Shown here piece after piece: positions 57,361 through 64,000 of a DNA stretch of 64,000 bases. The notes beneath the pieces are model-generated. The model saw nothing but the letters and a program-made list of their open reading frames with translations, was not told the DNA's origin and did no database searches. The stretch lies in the NCBI RefSeq assembly GCF_003268775.1, contig NZ_QLSU01000039.1, forward strand, positions 1-64,000, written 5' to 3'. The position numbers and the translations under genes were made by a program. This DNA comes from Paraburkholderia unamae. GTDB lineage: Bacteria > Pseudomonadota > Gammaproteobacteria > Burkholderiales > Burkholderiaceae. Position 1 is the first letter of the stretch. Each line of letters starts with the position of its first letter.

Positions 57361-57383
57361 CTGGTGTATGTTCACCAGTGAAC
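57361..57383. promoter_or_regulatory. Overlapping palindromes, likely IclR operator
   Basis: CTGGTG...CACCAG (57361-57378) and GTTCACCAGTGAAC (57370-57383) are two interlocked inverted repeats in the 252-base divergent region between the sugar operon and the iclR gene. Adjacent AT-rich sequence could hold promoters. The site is 81 bases from the iclR start and 150 from the binding-protein start, suited to controlling both. Confidence 0.6.
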
Positions 57384-57463
57384 CTATTATTCATATACGC
57401 ACCGCACAAGGTCAAGGAATGTGCAGCGCAGCATGGGTCCGTGATTTCCCTGGGAACGATCGA

Positions 57464-58297
57464 ATGGAAAACAACGCGAAAAAACGCCCGATGGACAACG
57501 CGCCCGACGAAGCCGACGAGAAAGACGACGGCGACCGCTATCGCGCGCCCGCGCTGGACAAGGGGCTCGACATCCTGGAACTGCTCGCGGAGCAGCGCGG
57601 CGGCCTCACGCGCGCGGAGATCACGAAGGCGCTGGGGCGCAACGCGAGCGAGATCTACCGCATGCTGGAGCGCCTCGTGGCGCGCCAATATGTGATGCGT
57701 TCGGAGGCGGGCGACCGCTACGCGCTCAGCCTGAAACTGTTCGCGCTCGCGCACCGGCACCCGCCCATGGAGCGCCTGATCGCCGAAGCGCTGCCGCTCA
57801 TGCAGCGCTTCGCCAACGACGCGGAGCAGTCCTGCCATCTCACGGTGTACGACCGCGGCAATCTGCTCGTGATCGCGCAGGTGGACGGTCCGGGCACGTG
57901 GGGCATCGCGGTGCGGCTGGGCTCCCGCGTGGGTCTGGTCGATACCAGTTCGGGGCGCACGCTGCTCGCATGGCAAACGCCGGAGCAGCGCGCGCACATG
58001 CTCGCGGAGCATACGAAAGTGAAGGGCGAAGTGACCATCGACCACGCGGCGCTCGAGGCCGCGTGCGAGCAGGTGCGCAAGACGGGTTTCTCGCGCAAGG
58101 ACAGTCAGCAGATTTTCGGCGTGACGGACGTGACGTTTCCGGTGCTCGGGCCTTCGGGTCAGGCGATCGCCGCGCTCACCTGCCCGTTTCTCAGGCGTAT
58201 CGACGAGTACGTCGCGCCCTCGCTCGACGAGGCGACGCACATGCTGGGCGAGATCGTGCAGAGCCTGTCGATGCTGCGCGAAGACGGCGCGGCGTGA
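57464..58297 (+). CDS. IclR-family transcriptional regulator of the sugar operon
   Basis: The 277-residue protein from ATG 57464 (GGGAA upstream) has an acidic N-terminus of about 27 residues. A winged helix (about 30-92; ALDKGLDILELLAEQRGGLTRAEITKALGRNASEIYRMLERL in outline) is followed by the IclR effector domain (about 105-275). IclR proteins bind small acids or sugars as tetramers and may repress or activate. Divergent placement next to a sugar operon points to local control. The very long in-frame extension upstream runs through the binding-protein gene and is spurious. Confidence 0.9.
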   Translation: MENNAKKRPMDNAPDEADEKDDGDRYRAPALDKGLDILELLAEQRGGLTRAEITKALGRNASEIYRMLERLVARQYVMRSEAGDRYALSLKLFALAHRHPPMERLIAEALPLMQRFANDAEQSCHLTVYDRGNLLVIAQVDGPGTWGIAVRLGSRVGLVDTSSGRTLLAWQTPEQRAHMLAEHTKVKGEVTIDHAALEAACEQVRKTGFSRKDSQQIFGVTDVTFPVLGPSGQAIAALTCPFLRRIDEYVAPSLDEATHMLGEIVQSLSMLREDGAA

Positions 58298-58340
58298 GGC
58301 TCAGTACGGGCGCTGTTGGATGCCCCGGCGCAACCGCGCG

Positions 58341-60395
58341 CTACTGCACCGCCACGGGCGTACGATCGCCAGCCTGGCCATGCACCTCGCGCCCGACGAT
58401 CGCGAGATAAAGCCGCTCCAGGTCACGCGTGAACGCAGCCGTATCGAACAGCGGCGAGCTGCGCCGCGCGTGCGAGAGCTTCTCGCGCACGCGAGCCCGC
58501 CACGCCGTGTCGGTGGCTAAGCCGAGCGCGATCTGGAAGTACGCGTCGAGATCGCGCGCAACCAGCTCGTCGAGCCCCACCACGTGCAGCAAGCTCACAC
58601 CCACGCGCCCCGCGAACAGGGTGCCCGGCGCGCTCACCATCGGCACGCCCGCCCAGAGCGCGTCGCTGCCCGTGGTGTGCGAACCCACCGGCAGCGTGTC
58701 GAGCGCGAGGTCCGCGAGTTGCAGCCGCGCGAGATGCGCCTCCTGCGTCACGCGCGGCGCGAAGATCACGCGCGCAACATCGACGCCTTGCGCTTCGAAG
58801 AACTGCCGCAGGTTTTCTTTGGCGCGCGCCGAACCGGGTTCGAGCAGCCACAGCACGCTACCCGGCGTGGCCTTCAGCAGCCGCGCCCAGAGCGAGGAGA
58901 TCTGCGCATTCAGCTTGAACGTCTGATTGAAGCTGCAATAGACGAAGCCCTTCTCCGGCAGCCCGGCTTGCGCGCGCGAAGGCCGCGGCGCGCTCTGGCG
59001 GCGATGGTCGAGGGGCTGGTAGCAGTGCGGCATGAGCGCGAGCGTCTCGCTGAATTGCGCGGCAGCGCCAGGCGGCGTAACGATGGCGTCGGAGATCAGG
59101 TAGTCGGCGAGGCGCGCGTGGCCGAGCGAACCGGGGTAGCCCAGCCAGCTCACGATCGCGGGCGCGGGCCGCAGCGCGGTAATGCCGAGCCGCGTGCCCG
59201 TCGTAAAGCCTTTCAGGTCGACGAGCAGGTGAATGCCGTCGTGCGCGATTTGCGCGGCGGCCTGCGCATCCGAAAGCGCGCCGACGTCGTGCCACGTGCC
59301 CGGCACGTGCGCAAAGCGCGCGCGGGCGGTGGCGTCGGGGTCGGGCCCGTACGAATAGAGGTGAACGTCGAAGCGCTTCGCGTCGTGCAGTTCGAACACG
59401 CCCGCCAGCAGGCGCAACGTGGCGTGATCGTAGAAGTCCGCCGACAGATAACCGATGCGCAGGCGCTCGCCCGACTCGAAGCGCGCGAGCGCGGCGGCAA
59501 GGCCCGCGCCGCGCGCCACGAGCGGGGGCGCCGCCAGTTCGCCACGCCAGCGGCTTTGCGCGAAGCGCAGCCCGGCGTCGCGATGCAGTTCCGGCGTGAG
59601 CGCCGGAATGCCGAGCAGGCACCAGGGCGTGAGGTTGTCCGCGGCGCCGGACGACACCATGGAAAGCGCCGCCGCGTCGATCTCCCCAAGCTGCTGCCAG
59701 TGCGCCTCGCGGCGGCGCACGTACTGCGAGGCCTCCCAGCGGCCGCCGCGGCGGTAAGCTTCATCGGCCTCGTCCATGCGGTTCATGCGCTCCAGCAAGC
59801 CGCCGTAGCACTGCCAGAGGTGCGGCGAGTTCGGGGTGAGCGCGAGCGCCTGCTTGAGATTCGCCTCGGCGGCTTCGTGCTGGCCCGCGTCCTGCTGGAG
59901 CATCGCCAGGTTGCTGTAGGCGAGCGCGTAGGAGGCGTCGGTTGCAATCGCCTCGCGGTAGCAAGCCTCGGCCTGCGGCAGCGAATTGCGCTTCTTGAGC
60001 AGATTGCCGAGGTTGTTGAAGAGGCGCGCTTCGCGCAGGCCCGCGCCAATCGCGGCGCGGTAGGCTTCGATCGCCTCGCCGTCGCGGCCTTGCCACAGCA
60101 GCGTCCAGGCGAGGTCGCGCCGGCATGGCCCGCTCTCGCGCTCGGCCAGCGACGCGCGCAGGCATTGTTCGGCCGCCGCGAACTGCGACTGGCGCGCGAG
60201 CGTCACGCCCAGTTGATGGTGCGCGTCGGCATGTTTGGGGTCTTGCGCGAGGATCTCGCGAAAAAGCGCCTCGGCGAACGCGTATTTTTCGTCGTTCAAC
60301 TGCGCGATGCCACGTTGAAGCATCGACTCGTGGCGCGCGTCGGCACGCGACTCGCGGCGCGAGCCCGCTGGGGAAAGAGGTCGGGATGAGTTCAT
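58341..60395 (-). CDS. TPR protein fused to an OGT/SPINDLY-type glycosyltransferase (GT41)
   Basis: The 684-residue protein from ATG 60395 has a basic N-terminus, then TPR units (about 25-270), and a C-terminal GT41 domain (about 330-675). Blocks match O-GlcNAc transferase: RIGYLSADFYDHAT, FVYCSFNQTFKLNAQISSLWARLLKATPGSVLWLLEPG in outline, LDTLPVGSHTTGSDALWAGVPMVS in outline. The nucleotide-binding His573-Thr574-Thr575 (SHTTG) and the lysine in FKLN correspond to known UDP-contact residues. It probably glycosylates serine or threonine of protein substrates, perhaps in flagella or the envelope; no acceptor is adjacent. Confidence 0.88.
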   Translation of the reverse strand: MNSSRPLSPAGSRRESRADARHESMLQRGIAQLNDEKYAFAEALFREILAQDPKHADAHHQLGVTLARQSQFAAAEQCLRASLAERESGPCRRDLAWTLLWQGRDGEAIEAYRAAIGAGLREARLFNNLGNLLKKRNSLPQAEACYREAIATDASYALAYSNLAMLQQDAGQHEAAEANLKQALALTPNSPHLWQCYGGLLERMNRMDEADEAYRRGGRWEASQYVRRREAHWQQLGEIDAAALSMVSSGAADNLTPWCLLGIPALTPELHRDAGLRFAQSRWRGELAAPPLVARGAGLAAALARFESGERLRIGYLSADFYDHATLRLLAGVFELHDAKRFDVHLYSYGPDPDATARARFAHVPGTWHDVGALSDAQAAAQIAHDGIHLLVDLKGFTTGTRLGITALRPAPAIVSWLGYPGSLGHARLADYLISDAIVTPPGAAAQFSETLALMPHCYQPLDHRRQSAPRPSRAQAGLPEKGFVYCSFNQTFKLNAQISSLWARLLKATPGSVLWLLEPGSARAKENLRQFFEAQGVDVARVIFAPRVTQEAHLARLQLADLALDTLPVGSHTTGSDALWAGVPMVSAPGTLFAGRVGVSLLHVVGLDELVARDLDAYFQIALGLATDTAWRARVREKLSHARRSSPLFDTAAFTRDLERLYLAIVGREVHGQAGDRTPVAVQ

Positions 60396-60569
60396 CCGAT
60401 GATGATAGGGACCGCCCCCAGTCAAGAAAATCGGACGGTTCCTACAAGTGCCGCGCGCAAGTGGAAGCCGGCCGGCCAAAACGGTTAGAATGGCGGCCCT
60501 CCCAAAAAACCGGTGCGCCTCGTCCTGCTGAACCACGGCGGGCAAGCGGCGGCCGCGCATTCGAAACCC

Positions 60570-61115
60570 ATGGCGAAACTTCTCACCGATCAAGAATTCC
60601 AGCGCTTTTCCGAGCTTCAGCAGAAACAGGCCAGTTTCACGATCACGCCCGATGAAGCCGACGAGCTGCGCGACATCGTCGCGCGCGCGCAGAAAAAGCG
60701 CGACGACCGCGCCGACGCGATGAAGACCGTCGAAACCGCCATCGCGCAGTTCGAGATCGCCCCCGAGGAGTTGTTCACGGCCGACCAGATCGCCGAGGCC
60801 GCGCGCAATTTCGGCCTGATTCCGGCCACGCGCAAGGAGCGCGTGCTGCCGCCTTCGCTCACCTTCAACGGCAAGACGCACCAGTGGACCACGCGCGCGC
60901 TGCCCGATGAGATCCGCACGCCGCTGTTCGACGCGTTCCAGGGCGGCCAGTCGGTCAAGGCGTTCATCGCCACGCCCAAGGACGCCGCGCGCTGCGCCGC
61001 GACCATCGCGCGCCTCGAAAAGGAAACCGGCGCGCAATACGGCGAGGCCTGGCTCGAAGAACTCGCGCTCACGCGCGGCCAGATCGACGACGCGCTCGCC
61101 AAACTGGCCGCCTGA
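60570..61115 (+). CDS. Conserved hypothetical protein, helical N-terminus
   Basis: The 181-residue protein from ATG 60570 (MAKLLTDQEFQRFSELQQKQ) has three charged helical segments (about 1-75), a linker (ARNFGLIPATRKER) and a C-terminal region with SLTFNGKTHQWTTRALPDEI. The layout of helical oligomerisation arm, linker, then a short W-containing basic domain faintly resembles H-NS-like proteins, but the DNA-binding signature is not present, so I do not assign a function. It ends 9 bases from the convergent acetyltransferase gene. A longer start at 60513 lacks support. Confidence 0.6.
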   Translation: MAKLLTDQEFQRFSELQQKQASFTITPDEADELRDIVARAQKKRDDRADAMKTVETAIAQFEIAPEELFTADQIAEAARNFGLIPATRKERVLPPSLTFNGKTHQWTTRALPDEIRTPLFDAFQGGQSVKAFIATPKDAARCAATIARLEKETGAQYGEAWLEELALTRGQIDDALAKLAA

Positions 61116-61124
61116 GCTTCCCGC

Positions 61125-63488
61125 TCAGTCTAGCGGCATGCGAAAACCGACCACGCCCGGGTCTTCCGTGGGCGTGACGGTAAAGCCGCAGGCGCGCGCG
61201 AGGCCGATCATCGGCGCATTCTCGCGCAGCGCCTCGCCGAGCAGCCAGTGCGTGCCGCGCGAGCGCACGTAGGCGATGATGCGCGACATCAGCAAACGCC
61301 CGAGGCCGCGCCCCTTCAGGGTAGACAGCACCGTGCACGCGAATTCGGCGGTCTCGTTGTCCGGATCGGCCACGGCGCGCACCACGCCGAGCGTGCGCGG
61401 CTCGCCGTCCTCGCCCTGCACCACGGCGATCAGCGCCATCTCGCGGTCGTAGTCGATCTGCGTCATGCGCGCGAGCTGCGTGTGATCGAAGCTGCGCACC
61501 GCCGAAAAGAAACGCAGGCGCAAATCGTCGGGCGTCATCGACTCGACGAACTTGCGATGCATCGCCTCGTCTTCAGGACGGATCGGCCGGATCGTGAGGC
61601 GATCGCCGTGCCAGTCGAGGGTTTCTTCGAGGCGGCGCGGATACGGCATGATCGCAAAACGGCTGCGCTTTTCCGCAATCTGAAGCCGCGGCTCCACGAC
61701 CACGACCGCCTCGGGCAGCACGCGCAGCGTCAGGCGCAAACCCACGATCTCGCGCACCTCGCACACGCACTGCGACAGCTCGGTGAGCGCCGCGAGCGTC
61801 GGCTCGGGCGCCACGTTGCGCGCATAGGGCGAGCGCGCGATGATGTCGCGCGACAGCACGGGGTTGAGCGGCGGCAGGCTGTAGACGCGCAGTGGCGGCG
61901 AAATTTCGTCCGGCGACGGCGCGGAAAAACGGAACACCGGGCCGAAGTTGTCGTCGTCGCGAAACTGCACCGTCACGTCCACCACGGGCTTCACGCCGGG
62001 CTCGTCCTGCGCCTGGGTGACGAGTCCGAAGCGCGCGAGCAGCCGCGCCGCCTCCTCGCCCGCCAGCTCCGTGCGTCCGGCCGCCAGCGCCGCGCGCGCT
62101 TCGCCCTGGGCGGCCTCGATCGCGGCGGGGCCTTGAGCAGGCATCGTTTCCGGCGTCTGCATGAGCAGCTCGCGGCCCAGCCGGTAATCGACGAGACGCG
62201 CGAACGCGCGCGCCAGCCGGCGCGGCGTGGTGTGCACGGGAATGCCGTGCGCATGCAGCTCGTCGCGGGTTTTCTCGTCCACGCCGCCGAAGAAGCACGC
62301 AAGCATGCCGCGATACGCAAAACGCTGATGCTCGATGAGCGTGCGCGCCACCTCCTCCACCGGCGCGCTGTGCGTGGGCGCGTGCACGACGAACGCCGTG
62401 CCGCTCGAACGCTGTGAAGCGAGCGTTTGCAGCGCGAGGCCGAAGTGCTCGGGCTTCGCGGTGTCGCCCAGCACGAGCGGATTGCCTGCCTGCGCATGCG
62501 GCAGCGCAGCCTGCACCGCGGCGAGCGCTTCGTCGTTCCAGTGCGCGAGCGTGTCGCCGGCCTTCGTGAAGGCGTCGCGCGCGAGCGTCGCCACGCCCCG
62601 GTCGCTCGTGATGAGCGTGGCCGTGTCGCTCGCCGCCACGCGGCCGAGACCGAGCGTTTCGATTTCGTCGAGCAGGTCGTCGAGCGTGTCGACGCGCACG
62701 ACGCCCGCGCGCCGGAACGCCGCCGTGTACAGCGCGTCGCCCGGATCGTCGCGGCCGCTCCTCAGCGCGAGCACCGGCTTGTTGCGTGCCGCCGCGCGCG
62801 CCGCCGACATGAACTTGCGCGCGGCGCGAATCGTGTCCACTTCGAGCAGGATGGCGCGCGTGCTGGGGTCGCTCGCGAGATAGTCGAGCACGTCGCCCAC
62901 ATCGACGTCGGCTTCGTCGCCGAGCGCGATCACGTGCGAAAAGCCGAGGCCGCGCGCGCCGGCCCAGCGCAGCACGGCGTTGGTGAGCGCGTTGGACTGC
63001 GAGACCCAGGCCACGCCGCCCTTGCGCGCGATGGACGCCGCCGCGCCCAGTTGCGCATTGAGCGCGGGCGTGAGCGCGCCGAGACTGCCTGGGCCGACGA
63101 TGCGCAGCAGGTGCGGGCGCGCCGCCGCGAGCGCGTGGCGCAGGTCGGCCTGGTCGGCTTCGTCGCGCACCTCGCCCACGATGATGGCCGCGCGCGTGCC
63201 CATGCCGCCCAGGCGATGCACGAGCGCGGGCCACGTGGCGGGCCGCGTGCAGATGATCGCAACGCCGGGCGCTTCGGGCAGGTCTCCCGCGTCGGCCACC
63301 ACGGGGCGGCCGTCGAACGCCTCGAAATCGCCCGTGTGGCGCGGGTTCACGGCCCACACCGGACTCGTGTAGCCGCCTTCGATGAGCCGCTGCCACACCA
63401 TGCTGCCGATACTGCCGGGTCGCCGCGAAGCGCCGATCACGGCCACGGATTTCGGCTGGAACACCGCGTCGAGATTGCGTACGGTCAC
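61125..63488 (-). CDS. Pat/PatZ-like protein: CoA-binding ACS-type domains fused to a GNAT acetyltransferase
   Basis: The 787-residue protein from GTG 63488 has a strong GAGGAG ribosome binding site. A CoA-binding Rossmann domain (FQPKSVAVIGASRRPGSIGSMVW in outline) and succinyl-CoA-ligase-like domains (GPGSLGALTPALNAQLG, GGVAWVSQSNALTNAVL) resemble NDP-forming acyl-CoA synthetases. A shortened, degraded ATP-grasp-like portion follows, then the GNAT domain (about 605-787; FSAVRSFDHTQLARMTQIDYDREMALIAV in outline, LSTLKGRGLGRLLM). Family members acetylate lysines of enzymes such as acetyl-CoA synthetase. It is about 100 residues shorter than E. coli PatZ. Confidence 0.85.
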   Translation of the reverse strand: MTVRNLDAVFQPKSVAVIGASRRPGSIGSMVWQRLIEGGYTSPVWAVNPRHTGDFEAFDGRPVVADAGDLPEAPGVAIICTRPATWPALVHRLGGMGTRAAIIVGEVRDEADQADLRHALAAARPHLLRIVGPGSLGALTPALNAQLGAAASIARKGGVAWVSQSNALTNAVLRWAGARGLGFSHVIALGDEADVDVGDVLDYLASDPSTRAILLEVDTIRAARKFMSAARAAARNKPVLALRSGRDDPGDALYTAAFRRAGVVRVDTLDDLLDEIETLGLGRVAASDTATLITSDRGVATLARDAFTKAGDTLAHWNDEALAAVQAALPHAQAGNPLVLGDTAKPEHFGLALQTLASQRSSGTAFVVHAPTHSAPVEEVARTLIEHQRFAYRGMLACFFGGVDEKTRDELHAHGIPVHTTPRRLARAFARLVDYRLGRELLMQTPETMPAQGPAAIEAAQGEARAALAAGRTELAGEEAARLLARFGLVTQAQDEPGVKPVVDVTVQFRDDDNFGPVFRFSAPSPDEISPPLRVYSLPPLNPVLSRDIIARSPYARNVAPEPTLAALTELSQCVCEVREIVGLRLTLRVLPEAVVVVEPRLQIAEKRSRFAIMPYPRRLEETLDWHGDRLTIRPIRPEDEAMHRKFVESMTPDDLRLRFFSAVRSFDHTQLARMTQIDYDREMALIAVVQGEDGEPRTLGVVRAVADPDNETAEFACTVLSTLKGRGLGRLLMSRIIAYVRSRGTHWLLGEALRENAPMIGLARACGFTVTPTEDPGVVGFRMPLD

Positions 63489-63609
63489 AGGCTCTCCTCG
63501 TTGGTCGAACGGGCGCGCGCCGCACGGGCAAGCGCCAGTTTGTCGTTTTATACCGTCACGAGAAGAGGATAGGGCAAGCGCGCAGGCGATGCGCGCTTTT
63601 CGCCCGCCG

Positions 63610-63627
63610 CGCCTGCGCGCGCAGGCG
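63610..63627. terminator. GC palindrome between prfC and the Pat-like gene
   Basis: The 18-base sequence CGCCTGCGCGCGCAGGCG is its own reverse complement and lies 110 bases past the prfC stop. There is no T-run, so it is only a weak terminator candidate. Confidence 0.3.
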
Positions 63628-63738
63628 GCGGCATGGCGTCGCACGCCGCTGCGGGCGGGCGGGCGGGCGTGTGTCACGCACGATGCGCGAGGAGAAGTTT
63701 CGCTGGTTTGAAAACGCGGCGCGAGCGCGCCGCGCGTG

Positions 63739-64000
63739 TTACATCGACTTGCGGAACGGCGCGCCCGAATGTTCGCGCAGTTCGTTGAACACGATCTTCG
63801 GCCAGGCCTTTTGCGCGACCTCGATTTCGGAGACGTGCGAAGCAAGGTAGGTCGGCGCATTCGACGCGTCGTAAGCCATGCGTGCGGCGTACGAGTCGGT
63901 GAAGCGGCGCAGCTCGGCGGCGTCGTCGCAGGTCACCCAGCGCGACAGGCGATAGCGCGCGGGCATGATGCGCACTTCCACCTTGTACTCGGCCGAGAGG
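63739..64000 (-). CDS. prfC: Peptide chain release factor 3, C-terminal fragment cut by the window edge
   Basis: The last 86 codons plus stop are in the window, and the frame stays open to base 64000. The residues LSAEYKVEVRIMPARY, RRFTDSYAARMAYDASNAPTYLAS in outline, EVAQKAWPKIVFNELREHSG match the C-terminus of RF3 (E. coli: F...N...LALDGGDNLTYIAP...LAQERYPDVQFRKTREH). RF3 is the GTPase that releases RF1/RF2 from the ribosome after termination. The GTPase domain lies outside the window. Confidence 0.88.
   Translation of the reverse strand, partial: LSAEYKVEVRIMPARYRLSRWVTCDDAAELRRFTDSYAARMAYDASNAPTYLASHVSEIEVAQKAWPKIVFNELREHSGAPFRKSM

Noticed and set aside
56243-57463. Long upstream extension of the iclR reading frame
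   Set aside because: It runs antisense through the binding-protein gene; ATG 57464 with a ribosome binding site gives a normal IclR length.
57212-58240. Long upstream extension of the binding-protein reading frame
   Set aside because: It is antisense to iclR; the start at 57211 has a strong ribosome binding site and gives a signal peptide.
60396-61037. Upstream extension of the TPR/glycosyltransferase frame
   Set aside because: It overlaps the conserved hypothetical gene on the other strand; the ATG at 60395 gives a normal domain layout.
1-64000. CRISPR arrays, IS elements, prophage, tRNA or rRNA genes
   Set aside because: No regularly spaced repeats, transposase or integrase motifs, or tRNA-like cloverleaf sequences were noticed in the window.

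Overview
The window reads as an ordinary stretch of a high-GC betaproteobacterial chromosome of the Burkholderia/Paraburkholderia/Caballeronia type. The main evidence is the gene order sdhC-gntR-mdh-citE-like-prpD-acnA, the DUF3563 small protein, and the uniformly high G+C at third codon positions. I assign the genus by inference. No insertion sequence, prophage, integrase, tRNA, rRNA or CRISPR array is visible. Genes lie on both strands in short operons.

Layout. (1) 1-8.9 kb holds a TCA-cycle island: the first 28 codons of sdhC (leftward), a GntR/UTRA regulator, then rightward malate dehydrogenase, a citrate-lyase-beta-like protein, a secreted MliC-like protein, PrpD and aconitase A, closed by a strong terminator. 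(2) 9.0-16.8 kb holds an orphan LuxR-type response regulator, a TetR-controlled drug-export operon (HlyD lipoprotein, ABC ATPase, ABC-2 permease, NodT-type outer-membrane channel) and an amidase. (3) 16.8-23.1 kb holds a leftward spermidine/putrescine-type ABC importer facing a MocR/PdxR-type regulator. (4) 23.1-43.8 kb holds a very large DUF748 envelope protein, a DUF1254/1214-like lipoprotein, a CopA copper ATPase behind a textbook CueR promoter, two chemoreceptors, a parvulin-type isomerase, a class A penicillin-binding protein, a flavin reductase, a 51-residue DUF3563 protein, an AGE-type sugar epimerase/isomerase and a PaaI-type thioesterase. (5) 43.9-47.9 kb holds a two-partner secretion pair with an unusually short exoprotein. 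(6) 48.0-58.3 kb holds a nine-gene leftward sugar operon with a divergent IclR regulator. (7) 58.3-64 kb holds a TPR/OGT-like glycosyltransferase, an unknown conserved protein, a Pat-like CoA-binding/GNAT protein and the C-terminal end of prfC (RF3).

The sugar operon is the most coherent system. An RbsABC-like importer is followed by a two-subunit UxaA-type dehydratase, an aldo/keto reductase, a lactonase, an SDR dehydrogenase and a fumarylacetoacetase-family hydrolase. Together these can oxidise a 6-deoxy sugar without phosphorylation: sugar to lactone, to acid, to 2-keto-3-deoxy acid, to 2,4-diketo acid, to pyruvate plus lactate. L-fucose is the best guess, with D-arabinose or L-galactose as alternatives. 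The notable feature is a split UxaA-family dehydratase in the place usually held by an enolase-superfamily fuconate dehydratase.

Several regulatory sites are readable directly: a perfect 20-bp palindrome between gntR and mdh, paired operators around the DUF3563 promoter, direct repeats in front of the MocR gene, overlapping palindromes between the sugar operon and iclR, and the CueR box of copA.
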